The notes below the pieces were generated by a model. The model was given only the letters and a program-made list of their open reading frames with translations, was not told the DNA's origin and did not search any database. This document shows, piece after piece, positions 42,558-52,966 of a DNA stretch of 64,000 nucleotides; position 1 is the first letter of the stretch, and each line of letters begins with the position of its first letter. The DNA is from Gallionella sp. (GTDB taxonomy: Bacteria; Pseudomonadota; Gammaproteobacteria; Burkholderiales; Gallionellaceae), in assembly GCA_028689145.1 (NCBI GenBank), contig JAQTWT010000004.1, positions 70,323 to 134,322 of the forward strand, read 5' to 3'. A program made the translations under genes and the position numbers.

Positions 42558-43712
42558 ATGGCTACCCATGGTTTGAGTGAGTTGACGGTTCTTTACGTTG
42601 AAGACGATGATGTTTTGCGGCATCAGGTGGCCGACTTCCTTCGTGAAAAATGTGGCGATGTTTTTCTGGCCGCTGACGGTCGGGAGGCATTGGAACTTTA
42701 CGATCAGTACTATCCCGACATTATCATCAGTGACGTGACGCTGCCGGAAATAGACGGACTGGAGTTTGCCGAAATCATCAAGCAGCGCAATCCTTCCTCG
42801 CATTTCATCCTGACGATTGCTTTTAATGATTTCGCTTCACTGCAACGGGCGCTTGATATCGGTGTGGATAATTATGTTATCAAGCCCATTGATCTGGACA
42901 AGCTGCATGCGGCGGTGCTGAAGCGTGCCGATTCGCTGCTCAAGACACGCGCACTGAAAGCCAGCCGCACACAACTGGAAAAATACCACCATGCGGCGGA
43001 AGAAGAGCGTGCGTTAGTTTCCGAGCTGATGAAACGCATGATGCAACCCGAGCGCATGGTTGACCAGCATGTGCAGTACTGGATCGAATCCGCGGATCAT
43101 GTCAGCGGTGATTTGATTGCTTTTCGCCGTTCGCGCAACGGCCGGTTGTATATCATGCTGGCAGACTCGACCGGTCACGGTCTGCCGGCGGCGCTAAACC
43201 TGCTGCCGGTAAATCACATTTTTTACAGCATGGTCGACAAGGGGTTGCCGGTTTCGATGCTCGTCGAAGAAATGAACTGGGCAGTCAAGGAGCAGTCACC
43301 CGTCGACCGTTTCGTGTCCGCTTTCGTGGCTTGCATCGATACGCGTAACCACTTCATGGAGGTCTGGAACGGCGGCATGCCTACGGCGATGCTGGTCAAC
43401 CAAGACGGTGAAATTTATCACTCGTTCGGTTCCGAAAACCTCCCTTTGGGTATATTGGACCGATCCTTTACCGCGCATACGGAAATTTTTCAATGGAGCT
43501 GTCACAGCCAGTTGGTGATTTACTCGGACGGTTTTGTCGAAGCAGAAAATGAGAGCGGTGCAGCCTGGGGAGTGCACAACATTCATCGGGTGATCAGGGA
43601 AACACCGGCTGCAGACCGGTTCGATGGATTGAAAAACGCCTTGCGCAACCACTTGGGAGGCTGTCGCGCATTTGACGATTCGACGATGCTCATGATCGAC
43701 TGTGTCATGTGA
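42558..43712 (+). CDS. Response regulator with PP2C (RsbU/SpoIIE) phosphatase output
   Basis: The 384 residues begin with an intact CheY-like receiver: VLYVEDDDVL, the phospho-acceptor in IIISDVTLPEIDG (Asp near 57) and the Lys loop YVIKPIDLDK. A coiled segment (about 130-160) leads to a PP2C domain with HVSGDLIAFR, MLADSTGHGLPAAL, YSDGFVEAEN and RAFDDSTMLMI. Phosphorylation of the receiver would control dephosphorylation of STAS antagonists. It matches the protein at 30068 in layout but keeps its receiver site. It is monocistronic; no histidine kinase lies next to it. Confidence 0.92.
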   Translation: MATHGLSELTVLYVEDDDVLRHQVADFLREKCGDVFLAADGREALELYDQYYPDIIISDVTLPEIDGLEFAEIIKQRNPSSHFILTIAFNDFASLQRALDIGVDNYVIKPIDLDKLHAAVLKRADSLLKTRALKASRTQLEKYHHAAEEERALVSELMKRMMQPERMVDQHVQYWIESADHVSGDLIAFRRSRNGRLYIMLADSTGHGLPAALNLLPVNHIFYSMVDKGLPVSMLVEEMNWAVKEQSPVDRFVSAFVACIDTRNHFMEVWNGGMPTAMLVNQDGEIYHSFGSENLPLGILDRSFTAHTEIFQWSCHSQLVIYSDGFVEAENESGAAWGVHNIHRVIRETPAADRFDGLKNALRNHLGGCRAFDDSTMLMIDCVM

Positions 43713-43748
43713 AGCTGTTTAAATTGCGCGAGTACAGCCGGTACATGG

Positions 43749-43785
43749 CGTGAGCCGGGGAGGGTACCCCCTGTGCTCACGCCTG
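43749..43785. terminator. Nested hairpin between convergent genes
   Basis: GGCGTGAGC and GCTCACGCC pair on the outside, with GGGG and CCCC inside, between the response regulator and queF. It is likely a bidirectional terminator; no T-run follows on the plus strand. Confidence 0.5.
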
Positions 43786-43789
43786 AATA

Positions 43790-44209
43790 TTATCCCCGTG
43801 TATTCGACTGCGCCCCGAATTGCGCCAGATCCACCGCCTGCAGCGGCTGCCAGCCTTGCTGGCGGTGTTCGGCAACCACGTTGGTGAAGATGCCACCGCG
43901 CACATAAAACTTTGCGGTGAGGCGCATGAAGCGCGGCTGGGTGGCACCGACCAGTTCGTCGAGGATGCGGTTGGTCACGTCCTCGTGGAAATGCCCTTCG
44001 TTGCGGAATGACCATATATACAGCTTGAGGCTCTTCAATTCGACGCATTTCTCGTCGGCGATATAGTCGAGGAACAGCGTGGCGAAATCCGGCTGGCCGG
44101 TCTTGGGGCACAGGCAGGTGAATTCTGGGATTTCCATGTGAATGTGGTAATCCCGGCGCGGGTTCGGGTTGGGGAAGGTTTCCAGTGTTTTTTCGGGTTG
44201 TGTCGCCAT
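43790..44209 (-). CDS. queF: NADPH-dependent preQ0 reductase QueF, short form
   Basis: QueF reduces 7-cyano-7-deazaguanine to preQ1 in queuosine synthesis for tRNA wobble modification. The 139-residue single-domain form has [20 protein letters not shown] near 30, where the first Cys forms the thioimide, [20 protein letters not shown] near 56, the QueF signature with the NADPH-binding region, and HEDVTNRI. Length matches the unimodular subfamily. It stands alone beside smc in the opposite direction, with a palindromic repeat between. Confidence 0.95.
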   Translation of the reverse strand: MATQPEKTLETFPNPNPRRDYHIHMEIPEFTCLCPKTGQPDFATLFLDYIADEKCVELKSLKLYIWSFRNEGHFHEDVTNRILDELVGATQPRFMRLTAKFYVRGGIFTNVVAEHRQQGWQPLQAVDLAQFGAQSNTRG

Positions 44210-44301
44210 TTGGTATGGTGTCCAGCTTGGGTTAGAATAGCGCGCATTATAACGGTCATGGCCGCATTGTTTTTGAAAATGAAGCCTGCTTGCGCCAGAC
44301 C

Positions 44302-44370
44302 GTTCCCTCTCCCCCGCCCTCTCCCGCAGGCGGGAGAGGGGGATAAGGCCTCGCTACGCGAGTTTTTACC
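44302..44370. repeat. Palindromic repeat upstream of smc
   Basis: GTTCCCTCTCCCCCGCCCTC, CCCGCAGGCGGGAGAGGG and TCGCTACGCGAGTTTTTACC follow the pattern of the right half of the repeats at 25812 and 40556. It ends 10 bp before the smc start, so it forms part of the smc leader. Confidence 0.65.
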
Positions 44371-44379
44371 ATTAATGTT

Positions 44380-47300
44380 GTGATACCAAAATTGCGTCTT
44401 ACCCAGATTAAACTCGCCGGTTTCAAATCCTTCGTTGACCCCACGCACATCTCGTTGCCGGGTCAAATCGTGGGCGTGGTCGGGCCGAACGGTTGCGGCA
44501 AGTCGAATGTGATCGACGCGCTACGCTGGGTGCTGGGCGAATCGAAAGCCTCCGCGCTGCGCGGCGAAACCATGCAGGACGTGATCTTCAACGGGTCGAG
44601 CAAGCGCAAGCCGGTATCGCGCGCCAGCGTGGAACTGATTTTCGACAATTCGCTGGGCAAGGCCGCCGGACAGTGGTCGAGCTACGCGGAAATTTCCATC
44701 AAGCGCGTATTGCAGCGCAACGGCGATTCCAGTTACCACATCAACAACCAGCATGTGCGGCGCAAGGATATTACCGATATTTTCCTCGGTACCGGGCTGG
44801 GGCCGCGCGCCTATGCGATCATCGAGCAGGGCATGATTTCGCGCATCATCGAGGCCAAGCCGGAAGAATTGCGGGTATTCCTCGAAGAAGCGGCGGGCGT
44901 TTCAAAATACCGCGACCGGCGCCGCGAAACCGAATTGCGCATCGGTGATACGCGCGATAATCTGCTGCGCGTCAGCGACATCCTGCAGGAACTGGACAAA
45001 CAACTGGTGCATCTGGGCGAACAGGCCGAAGTGGCGAAGCAATACCGCGCGCTGGAAACGCAACGCGATACCGCACAGCATTTGTTCTGGCTGGTGAAGA
45101 AGCAGGAAGCCGAGACGCAGCGCGCCAGAAGCGTGCAAACGATGGAGAAAACCCGCGTCGAACTGGAGGCGGAAACCGCGCGGCTGCGCGACACCGAAAG
45201 CCAGCTGGAAACCATGCGCAGCGGACATTACCAGCTATCCGATGCGCTGCACGTCAAGCAGGGCGAGTTGTATACCGCCAATGCCGAAATCGCTCGGCTG
45301 GAGCAGCAGATCAAGCATGTCGCCGAACAGCGCCAGCGCATGGCCCAGCAAATCGCCAGCACCGAAAAACAGATCGAGCAACAGCAGCACCAGCGACAGG
45401 GTGTGCATTCCCTGCTGGAGCATTGGCTGCGCCAGCAGGACGGTGCCGCCGTCAAAGTTGCCGATGCCGAGCAACACGCGCAGCGGGAAGGTGCCAACTT
45501 GCCGCAGGCCGAAGAGGCGGCGCGCATCGCGCAGGAACGCTACAACGCGCTGCAGCGCGAGCAGTTGCAGCTGCAACAACAACTGCAACTGGCCGATACG
45601 CAACGCGAACATTTGCAGCGCAATATCCAGCAGATGGAGTCGCGCCGTTTGCGTTTGATGCTGGAAAAGGACAATTTGCCGCGCCCCGATAGCGGAGCGT
45701 TGCAAGACGCGCAGCAGCAAATGGCCGAGTTTGAAATGGAGCGCGAAGAGCAGATCGCCAAGCTGGCGCACTTGCAGGAACAGTTGCCGCTGGCCGACAA
45801 TGAACGGCGCAACCAGCGCGCTTCATTGCAGCAGCAGGAGCGCGTGCATGCCCAGACCGAGGCGCGCCTGCAGGCATTGCAGCAATTGCAGCAGCATATC
45901 GACAACGACAAGAATCTTAACACCTGGCTGCAACAGCACCAGTTGGAAAAACTGCCGCGCCTGTGGCAGTCCGTCCGCATCGAAAACGGCTGGGAGGACG
46001 CGCTGGAAGCGGTATTGCGCGAGCGATTGAATGCGATTGCCATGCCGTCGTTGGGCGATGCGGCTGGGTGGAGTGCTGTGCCGCCGGGTAAGCTGGCGTT
46101 GTTTTCCGTAGGTCGGGATTCATCCCGACATAACGAAGATGTCGGGATGAATCCCGATCTACGCCCGCTGTTGAACTATGTGCAATGTCAGGATGCGCAA
46201 GTGCTGCCCGCGGTGCGCGATTGGCTGACGCATGTGTATGCGGTGGCGGATGTGGCGCAGGCTTATGCGCAGCGCGCGCAGTTGCCCGCAGGCGGCTGGT
46301 TCGTTACCCCTCAGGGACATCTGGTCAGTGCACACAGCGTGTTGTTTCACGCACCGGACAGCCAGTTGCACGGTGTGCTGGCAAGGCAGCGCGAGATCGA
46401 GCGGCTGGAGCTGGAGCTGGCCGAACAGAACCGCAACGCGGAATATTCGCGTGAACAAGTCGCACAGGCAGAGCAACGCTATCAATCAATCGAAGCGCAA
46501 ATCGCGCCGTTGCGCACCGCAGGCAACGAATTGCAACAACGCCTGCATGGCCTGCAAATGCAGATACTCAAACTGAATCAGGCGCACGAACGCAGCGCGG
46601 AGCGCACCATGCAGATCGAGGGCGAGATGCAGGAAGTGGCCGAACTGCTGGGCGGAGAGCAGCGCCAGCAGCAGGATGTCAATGAGCAGATGGCAATGCT
46701 GCGCGAGCAGATCGGGGCATTCCACGCGCAGGTCGATGAGGCGCAGCGCAACACCAACCATCAGGATATTGCGTTGCGCGAGCAGCGCAGCCGGGCGCAG
46801 CAGGCGCAACACGCGATGCAGGAAGCGCACTTCTTCGCCAAAACCTGCACCGAGAAAATCGCCGACCTGCAGCATAACGTCCGTCAGATCACCGAGGCGC
46901 TGGCGCAGTTCGAGCAGAACCTGACGCAACTGCGCGCGGAGTTATCCGGCGGCGAGGATGAAACTGCCAAGCAACAGTTGCAGGTCGCTCTGGAAACACG
47001 GCAGATCGTCGAGCAGTTGCTGGGCGAGGCGCGCAACACGCTGGAAAGCGCCACCGTCAATCTGCAAAAGCTCGAACAGGAGCGTCTTGCCTGCGAGCAT
47101 AAACTCAATCCGCTGCGCGAAAAGCTCAACGAGTTGACGCTGAAAGAACAGGAGGCTCGACTGCATTTTGAACAATGGGCGGAACAGTTGCAGGGCGTGG
47201 ACGAGCAGGCTTTGCTGCCGCTGCTGGAGTCGGGCAACCATAAGCCGAATGTGCTGCAGAACGAGTTGAACCGGCTGAATGCCGGCATCGAGGCATTGGG

Positions 47301-47910
47301 TGCGGTAAACCTTGCCGCGCTCGAAGAGCTGCAAACCGCGACCGAGCGCAAGGCCTATCTGGACGCGCAAGCCAAGGATCTGAACGAGGCGATGGCCACG
47401 CTGGAAGAGGCGATCCGCCGCATTGACAAGGAATCGCGCGACCTGCTGATGGAGACCTATAACCAGGTCAACCAGCACCTGTCCGAATTGTTTCCGATCT
47501 TATTTGCCGGCGGCGAAGCTCGTCTGGTATTGACCGGCGAAGAGATACTCGACAGCGGCGTGCAGGTAATGGCGCAGCCGCCCGGCAAGAAAAACAGTTC
47601 GATTCATCTGATGTCGGGCGGAGAGAAAGCACTGACCGCGATAGCACTGGTGTTTTCGATGTTCCAGTTAAACCCGGCACCGTTCTGCCTGCTCGATGAA
47701 GTGGACGCTCCGCTGGACGACACCAATACCGAGCGGCTGTGTTCGCTGATCAAGAAGATGTCGCAGCATACCCAGTTTGTGTTCATCAGCCACAACAAAA
47801 TCACCATGGAGATGGCGCAGCAACTGGTCGGCGTTACCATGCAGGAAAAAGGCGTATCCAATGTGGTGGCGGTGGATATCGAAGAAGCTTTGCGGATGCG
47901 CGACGAATAG
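44380..47910 (+). CDS. smc: Chromosome segregation protein SMC with a repeat inserted in its hinge
   Basis: SMC dimers organise and segregate the chromosome. The 1176-residue protein has Walker A GPNGCGKSNVIDALRWVLGE near 28, a long coiled coil, a hinge (about 500-660), a second coiled coil and the signature LMSGGEKALTAIALVF near 1078 with Walker B CLLDEVDAPLDDTN. The frame begins with GTG at 44380; a TTG at 44392 would give the more usual start LRLTQIKLAGFKSFVDPT. Codons about 577-594 (FSVGRDSSRHNEDVGMNPDL) are encoded by a 55-bp REP-like palindrome that keeps the frame open. No scpA or scpB is nearby. Confidence 0.95.
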   Translation: MIPKLRLTQIKLAGFKSFVDPTHISLPGQIVGVVGPNGCGKSNVIDALRWVLGESKASALRGETMQDVIFNGSSKRKPVSRASVELIFDNSLGKAAGQWSSYAEISIKRVLQRNGDSSYHINNQHVRRKDITDIFLGTGLGPRAYAIIEQGMISRIIEAKPEELRVFLEEAAGVSKYRDRRRETELRIGDTRDNLLRVSDILQELDKQLVHLGEQAEVAKQYRALETQRDTAQHLFWLVKKQEAETQRARSVQTMEKTRVELEAETARLRDTESQLETMRSGHYQLSDALHVKQGELYTANAEIARLEQQIKHVAEQRQRMAQQIASTEKQIEQQQHQRQGVHSLLEHWLRQQDGAAVKVADAEQHAQREGANLPQAEEAARIAQERYNALQREQLQLQQQLQLADTQREHLQRNIQQMESRRLRLMLEKDNLPRPDSGALQDAQQQMAEFEMEREEQIAKLAHLQEQLPLADNERRNQRASLQQQERVHAQTEARLQALQQLQQHIDNDKNLNTWLQQHQLEKLPRLWQSVRIENGWEDALEAVLRERLNAIAMPSLGDAAGWSAVPPGKLALFSVGRDSSRHNEDVGMNPDLRPLLNYVQCQDAQVLPAVRDWLTHVYAVADVAQAYAQRAQLPAGGWFVTPQGHLVSAHSVLFHAPDSQLHGVLARQREIERLELELAEQNRNAEYSREQVAQAEQRYQSIEAQIAPLRTAGNELQQRLHGLQMQILKLNQAHERSAERTMQIEGEMQEVAELLGGEQRQQQDVNEQMAMLREQIGAFHAQVDEAQRNTNHQDIALREQRSRAQQAQHAMQEAHFFAKTCTEKIADLQHNVRQITEALAQFEQNLTQLRAELSGGEDETAKQQLQVALETRQIVEQLLGEARNTLESATVNLQKLEQERLACEHKLNPLREKLNELTLKEQEARLHFEQWAEQLQGVDEQALLPLLESGNHKPNVLQNELNRLNAGIEALGAVNLAALEELQTATERKAYLDAQAKDLNEAMATLEEAIRRIDKESRDLLMETYNQVNQHLSELFPILFAGGEARLVLTGEEILDSGVQVMAQPPGKKNSSIHLMSGGEKALTAIALVFSMFQLNPAPFCLLDEVDAPLDDTNTERLCSLIKKMSQHTQFVFISHNKITMEMAQQLVGVTMQEKGVSNVVAVDIEEALRMRDE
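46108..46162. repeat. REP-like double palindrome inside the smc coding region (copy c)
   Basis: GTAGGTCGGGATTCATCCCG opens and GGGATGAATCCCGATCTAC closes this 55-bp element, with GTCGGG...CCCGAC hairpins in each half. It matches the intergenic elements at 1838 and 23432 in design. Read in frame it adds about 18 residues to the SMC hinge. Confidence 0.85.
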
Positions 47911-47958
47911 CAGGTCGCTAAATCTGCAGGTGCCCGATTTATCGCGCCCCTGCAACGA

Positions 47959-50694
47959 TCACTCTATAACGTTTTCCTTGCCCACACACGATTTTTTCAG
48001 CAACATTTCAAATTCTTCCACGGGTACCGGTTTGCTGAACAGGTAGCCCTGATAGACCCTGCAGCCGTGAAGTTTGAGGAACGCCAGTTGCGCTTCAGTC
48101 TCCACGCCTTCGGCGATGACGTTGAAGCGGAAGTTATTCGCCATGTCGATGATGGTTTGCACCATGATGGCATCGCTCGGGTCGGTGGCGATATCCCTGA
48201 CGAAACTCTGGTCGATCTTGAGCTGGTTGAGCGGGAGCTGTTTCAGGTAGGACAACGATGAATAGCCCGTACCGAAATCGTCCAGCGACAAACTGATCCC
48301 GAGGGCTTTCAGCTCGTGCATTTTGGTGACGATGTCGGCGATATCATCCAGCACCACGCTTTCGGTCAACTCCAGTTTCAGGCATGCCGGGTTGATGCCA
48401 TATTCCTTTATGGTTGCCGCTACCTGACCCACAAAGTCTTTCAGTTTGAACTGCTGGGCGCTGACGTTTACGGCAAGCACCAGATCGCGCTTTCGCTCAT
48501 CATCGGCCCATACCGCGAGTTGTTGGCAGGCTGTCACCAGCACCCAATGGCCGATGTCCAGTATCAGTTGGCTTTCCTCGGCTACGGGGATGAACTGGAC
48601 GGGAGGGATCATGCCGCGCTGCGGATGCATCCAGCGTACCAGAGCTTCCGCGCCGATGATGCAACTGGTATCGTCCACCTGTGCCTGATAATAAAGGCGG
48701 AATTGCTGCTCGGTCAGCGCGAGGCGCAAATCGGATTCTATGGCGATACGCGCTTCCAGCACGGATTGCATTTTCGGGTCAAAAAATCGCAGGGTATTCC
48801 GTCCCGCGCCTTTTGCCTGATACATCGCAATATCCGCATATTTGAGCAGCGTATCCGCAGACATCCCGTGGCCGACGAACAGGTTGATTCCGATGCTGGC
48901 AGTGCTGTGAAATTCGCTTCCGTGGATACGGTAGGGCTGGTTGAGGGCGGCGAGGATTTTCTCGCCCACCTCGTCGGTCAATGACACGGCGTGTTCCATG
49001 TTTCCTTTTAACTCTTCCAGCATCACCACAAATTCGTCGCCGCCAAGCCTGGCCACCGTATCGCCTTCGCGCACGCAGGACTGCAGACGCCGTGCAGCTT
49101 CAATCAATATCTGGTCGCCGCATTCATGCCCTTTGGTGTCATTGATGATCTTGAAGTTGTCGAGGTCGATGAACATAATCGCACCGTGCCTGCCGCTGCG
49201 CTCGCTGGTTGCCAGCGCATGCTGCAGACGGTCGATCAACAGGCGGCGGTTGGGCAGGTTGGTCAGCGGATCGTAGAACGCCAGATTGTGGATCGCATTT
49301 TCCGATTGCTTGCGCTCGGTAATGTCGAAATACGAACCGACGTAATGGGTGAGTACGCCATCCGGTGTGGTAACGGCTGTGACCGTCAGCCAAGCCGGGA
49401 ACACCTCGCCGTTTTTGCGCGTGTCCATGATTTCACCGCTCCATGTGCCGTTACGCAAGATAGTGGCCCACATTTCCTCATAAAACGCTTTGGGATTTCT
49501 CTCGCTGCTGAGCATTCTGGGATTCTTGCCGATTACTTCCTCCGGCGAATAGCCGGAAATGTCGCAAAACGCCTTATTGACCCGCAGGATATGCGGGTGG
49601 CAATCGGTAATGATGATCGCTTCGTGTGTTTCAAATGCAATCGCGGAAATGCGCAGATCCTCGGCAGCCTTGTCCAATTCCGCCTGCGCCAGCTTTTCGA
49701 TCATTTGTTTGCGCCACCATGTCCAGAGGATGGTACCCGCACCCAGAATAAATATTGCGCTGATGATCCAGACGTATACCGCTAGGCGGTTTACATGCTC
49801 AAGAACCTCGTCGGTATCCATCTTGACTACCATGCCCCATGAGGTGTCCGGTACGGCAATATTGAAGGCCAGTGTTGGCTTGTTGCGATAGTCGAAGGTT
49901 TCCAGTGAGCCGAAATAACCGTCCTTTAACATCGCTATCGATGGGCCTACGGGAGCGTCGGTGCTTCTTCTGATCGGTATCCTCAGCTTGAGTGCGGTAT
50001 CCTTTTTGAAACGCAACTCGTTGAGGAACAGCACATCGTCGCCGTCCCGGGTGACCAGCAAGGTTTCACCGGAAACGCTCTCCACCGGCCAGGATTGCAG
50101 CAGTGAATACAGAAAACGCAAATCATCGCGCAATACCAGTACCCCCATGACTGCCGAGGTATCCGGATTGACTAGCGGAACGATAAAATCCATCAGCGGC
50201 TTGTCCGAGGCGGACGGATCGCCAAAGTAGATGGGCGAAAGATGCAGGAAGTTATCATGGACAGCTTGCAAAGCCAGGGATTTGGTCTTTCTGGACAGGT
50301 TTACATATTGCCCGTTTGTGAAACGCACCTTAGCGTTGGTGTCCAGCACTTGTAGTCCGCCCAGCTGATAGATTGCGCCGATGATGTCCAGCGAGTGGCG
50401 CACCGCATCGGGCACATCGCCGGACGGGTTTTTCAGCCAATGTTGCACTGCCGAATTACTCAGCAATCCCGAAACGATGACCGCATCGCCCTTGCGGGAC
50501 TGGAGATATTGCTGGATCTGTCCGGCCTTGAGCTTGCCGATGCTGTTCAGGTTTTCAAACGCGCGGGCTTTTTCAATTCCCTTGAAATTATCGACAAGAG
50601 AATAGCTGGCGATACTGATCAGAATGACGAAATTCAGAAATAAGGCGATCGCCAGATAGGCAGGATGGCGTTCAACTGTGCTTTGGATGCTCAT
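47959..50694 (-). CDS. Membrane dCache-PAS-GGDEF-EAL c-di-GMP enzyme
   Basis: The 911 residues start with a membrane helix (YLAIALFLNFVILISIASYS near 13), a periplasmic double-Cache-like sensor (about 40-310) and a second helix (VYVWIISAIFILGAGTILWT near 312). A PAS domain follows (about 350-460: THEAIIITDCHPHILRVNKA), then GGDEF with intact LGGDEFVVML near 560 and EAL (GAEALVRWMHP near 665, ELTESVV, LDDFGTGYSSLSYL, IAEGVETEAQL) with all ligands. It is a periplasmic-signal sensor able in principle to make or degrade c-di-GMP. It converges with smc, 48 bp apart. Confidence 0.93.
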   Translation of the reverse strand: MSIQSTVERHPAYLAIALFLNFVILISIASYSLVDNFKGIEKARAFENLNSIGKLKAGQIQQYLQSRKGDAVIVSGLLSNSAVQHWLKNPSGDVPDAVRHSLDIIGAIYQLGGLQVLDTNAKVRFTNGQYVNLSRKTKSLALQAVHDNFLHLSPIYFGDPSASDKPLMDFIVPLVNPDTSAVMGVLVLRDDLRFLYSLLQSWPVESVSGETLLVTRDGDDVLFLNELRFKKDTALKLRIPIRRSTDAPVGPSIAMLKDGYFGSLETFDYRNKPTLAFNIAVPDTSWGMVVKMDTDEVLEHVNRLAVYVWIISAIFILGAGTILWTWWRKQMIEKLAQAELDKAAEDLRISAIAFETHEAIIITDCHPHILRVNKAFCDISGYSPEEVIGKNPRMLSSERNPKAFYEEMWATILRNGTWSGEIMDTRKNGEVFPAWLTVTAVTTPDGVLTHYVGSYFDITERKQSENAIHNLAFYDPLTNLPNRRLLIDRLQHALATSERSGRHGAIMFIDLDNFKIINDTKGHECGDQILIEAARRLQSCVREGDTVARLGGDEFVVMLEELKGNMEHAVSLTDEVGEKILAALNQPYRIHGSEFHSTASIGINLFVGHGMSADTLLKYADIAMYQAKGAGRNTLRFFDPKMQSVLEARIAIESDLRLALTEQQFRLYYQAQVDDTSCIIGAEALVRWMHPQRGMIPPVQFIPVAEESQLILDIGHWVLVTACQQLAVWADDERKRDLVLAVNVSAQQFKLKDFVGQVAATIKEYGINPACLKLELTESVVLDDIADIVTKMHELKALGISLSLDDFGTGYSSLSYLKQLPLNQLKIDQSFVRDIATDPSDAIMVQTIIDMANNFRFNVIAEGVETEAQLAFLKLHGCRVYQGYLFSKPVPVEEFEMLLKKSCVGKENVIE

Positions 50695-50736
50695 CGGTTC
50701 TATTTTCCGTCAGGAACAACCATGGGCAGCAGTTTG

Positions 50737-51117
50737 TCAGGCCGCCTGAACGGCGATATGGTCGCGCTGCGCAATGATGCGGTTGTGTTCGTCCACATAC
50801 ACGAGCTGCGGATGGAATTTTTGCAGTTCCATCTCGGTGTACATCGCGTAGGTTGCAATGATCAGAATATCGCCCGGATTGGCCTTGTGTGCCGCCGCAC
50901 CATTCACCGAAATCACCCCGGAATCGCGTTGCGCGCGGATCGCGTAGGTGGTGAAACGCTCGCCATTGGTGACGTTGTAAATATCGATCTGCTGATATTC
51001 TTTGATGTCTGCGGCATCCAGCAGATTATCGTCGATAGCGCAGGAGCCTTCGTAATGCAGCTCGGAGTGCGTGACACGCACCCGGTGCAATTTGGCTTTA
51101 AGCATGGTTCTTTGCAT
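50737..51117 (-). CDS. panD: Aspartate 1-decarboxylase PanD
   Basis: PanD makes beta-alanine from aspartate for pantothenate synthesis. The 126-residue proenzyme starts [20 protein letters not shown] and contains the self-cleavage site YEGSCAID, where Ser becomes the pyruvoyl group, and [18 protein letters not shown] residues near 72 (here [17 protein letters not shown]). Length is standard. It lies 60 bp downstream of panC as the last gene of panBCD. Confidence 0.97.
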   Translation of the reverse strand: MQRTMLKAKLHRVRVTHSELHYEGSCAIDDNLLDAADIKEYQQIDIYNVTNGERFTTYAIRAQRDSGVISVNGAAAHKANPGDILIIATYAMYTEMELQKFHPQLVYVDEHNRIIAQRDHIAVQAA

Positions 51118-51177
51118 TTGGTATTTTCTTTCTGACAGGGCGCGAATTATATAACAGCCAACCGGTCAAGTAATCAT

Positions 51178-52020
51178 TCATGCAAGACAAACTTCGACAT
51201 TGTCCAGCAAGCGGGTATTGCCCAGTCTGGCTGCAGCCAATATCACCAGTTGTTGCACCGGATAACCTTGCTCGGAGTGGGGTGGTTGCAGGTCGGATTG
51301 GTTGCGCACCTCTATATAGTCCGCCGACCAGTTCCTTGCCGCGAGGTGTTCGACCGCCTGTTTCTGTAATTGTTCAAAATCACGTTCACCTTGCAGGATA
51401 GCTACACGCATACTTTGCAGCGTCTGGTACAGGAAAGTCGCCTCGTTTCGCTCCGCAGTACTCAGGTACTGGTTGCGCGAACTTAGCGCCAGACCGTCCG
51501 CCGCGCGCACGGTTTCACCGCCGACGATAAGCACCGGCAAATTCAGTTGCGCGACCAGTTGCCGGATAATATGCAGTTGCTGGTAATCCTTCTTGCCGAA
51601 CAGCGCGACCTGCGGCTGTACGATGTTGAGCAGTTTCAGCACTACCGTGGCCATACCGCGAAAATGACCGGGGCGCGCCGCACCATCCAATTCGTTGGCG
51701 ATCGGCGGCGGTTCGACGAAAACGGTCTGCCGTTCGGGATACATCCCGTTGACCGACGGCGCGAACACGATATCCGCCAAGCCTTGCAGGCTGGCGCAAT
51801 CCGCTTCCAGCGTGCGCGGGTAACGGTCGAAATCTTCATTGGGTCCGAATTGCAGCGGGTTGACGAAGATGCTCGCCACCACGCAATCGCCGTGTTTGCG
51901 TGCCAGCTTCATCAGTTCGAGGTGGCCCTCATGGAGGTTGCCCATGGTCGGCACGAAAGCAACGGCGTGTTCGCCGTTCAGCCGGGTGCGTAGTTCGGCG
52001 ATGGTCGAAATAACCTGCAT
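51178..52020 (-). CDS. panC: Pantothenate synthetase PanC
   Basis: PanC joins pantoate and beta-alanine using ATP. The 280 residues show [18 protein letters not shown] (the HxGH nucleotidyl-transferase motif near 34), [26 protein letters not shown] near 123 and [13 protein letters not shown] near 147, with the KMSKS-like serine loop [10 protein letters not shown] near 182. Its ATG overlaps the panB stop (TGATG), so the genes are translationally coupled. Confidence 0.97.
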   Translation of the reverse strand: MQVISTIAELRTRLNGEHAVAFVPTMGNLHEGHLELMKLARKHGDCVVASIFVNPLQFGPNEDFDRYPRTLEADCASLQGLADIVFAPSVNGMYPERQTVFVEPPPIANELDGAARPGHFRGMATVVLKLLNIVQPQVALFGKKDYQQLHIIRQLVAQLNLPVLIVGGETVRAADGLALSSRNQYLSTAERNEATFLYQTLQSMRVAILQGERDFEQLQKQAVEHLAARNWSADYIEVRNQSDLQPPHSEQGYPVQQLVILAAARLGNTRLLDNVEVCLA

Positions 52021-52811
52021 CAGAAGCTGTGTTCCGCTGCCGGGAAAGTACCGGCCTTGACCTCGGTAACGTAATTTTTTACCGCCGCCGCGATGCTGTC
52101 CGCGCCTTGCAGATAATCCTTCACGAAGCGGGCTTTTTTGCCCGGATAGATGCCCAGCATGTCATGCAGTACCAGCACTTGGCCGGAACAGGCTGCTCCC
52201 GCGCCGATGCCGATGGTGGGGATGGACAGTTGTGCGGTGATCTCGGCTGCCAGCGATGCGGGCACGGCTTCCAGCACGAGCATGCCCGCACCGGCCTGTT
52301 CCAGTGCCGCAGCATCTTCCAGCAATTGCCGGGCGGCTAAGGATTCTTTACCCTGCACACGGTAGCCGCCCAGCTGGTGCACCGATTGCGGGGTCAGCCC
52401 GATGTGGCCGCAGACCGGAATGCCGCGTCCGGTCAGAAAATGCATAGTCCCGGCCATCGTCGAGCCGCCTTCCAGTTTGACCATCTGCGCGCCCGCCGCC
52501 ATCAACTGCGCGGCATGTTCAAAGGTTTTTTCCGGGCTGACCTGAAAGGTGCCGAACGGCATGTCGGCAACAATGAATGCATGCCGCGAACCGCGTGCCA
52601 CGCAGGCGGTGTGGTAGACCATGTCGTTCAGCGTAACCGGCAGCGTGGTCTCGTGCCCCTGCAGCACCATGCCGAGCGAATCGCCCACCAACAGCACATC
52701 GATGCCCTGCGCTTCGAGCAATGCGGCAAAACTCGCGTCGTAGCAGGTCAGCACGGCGATCTTCTCGTCCTTGCCGCGCATCGTTTGCAATGTAGTCAAG
52801 GTAGTTCGCAT
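52020..52811 (-). CDS. panB: Ketopantoate hydroxymethyltransferase PanB
   Basis: PanB transfers a hydroxymethyl group from methylene-tetrahydrofolate to ketoisovalerate, the first step of pantothenate synthesis. The 263-residue barrel has [20 protein letters not shown] near 20, [20 protein letters not shown] near 42 with metal-binding Asp, VKLEGGS near 110 and [20 protein letters not shown] near 133. I start it at the ATG at 52811 ([18 protein letters not shown]) because GGAGAT precedes it; a longer reading to 52847 lacks such support. Confidence 0.96.
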   Translation of the reverse strand: MRTTLTTLQTMRGKDEKIAVLTCYDASFAALLEAQGIDVLLVGDSLGMVLQGHETTLPVTLNDMVYHTACVARGSRHAFIVADMPFGTFQVSPEKTFEHAAQLMAAGAQMVKLEGGSTMAGTMHFLTGRGIPVCGHIGLTPQSVHQLGGYRVQGKESLAARQLLEDAAALEQAGAGMLVLEAVPASLAAEITAQLSIPTIGIGAGAACSGQVLVLHDMLGIYPGKKARFVKDYLQGADSIAAAVKNYVTEVKAGTFPAAEHSF

Positions 52812-52897
52812 CTGGGTATCTCCATGAATTTCATTTTTTTCGAGCATCCGCTACGCAGATTGCCTACTTGAGCTTAAAAACGGCAGTTGGCGGTTTC

Positions 52898-52955
52898 GTA
52901 GGTGCGAATTTATTCGCACTATACAATGGGGGAGTGCGAATAAATTCGCACCTAC
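52898..52955. repeat. REP-like double palindrome (copy d)
   Basis: GTAGGTGCGAATTTATTCGCAC and GTGCGAATAAATTCGCACCTAC are near-perfect mirror halves around a 14-base loop, between panB and the deoxynucleoside kinase. Stem sequence differs from copies a-c but the GTAGG head and layout are the same. Confidence 0.8.
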
Positions 52956-52966
52956 AAAGGCATCTG

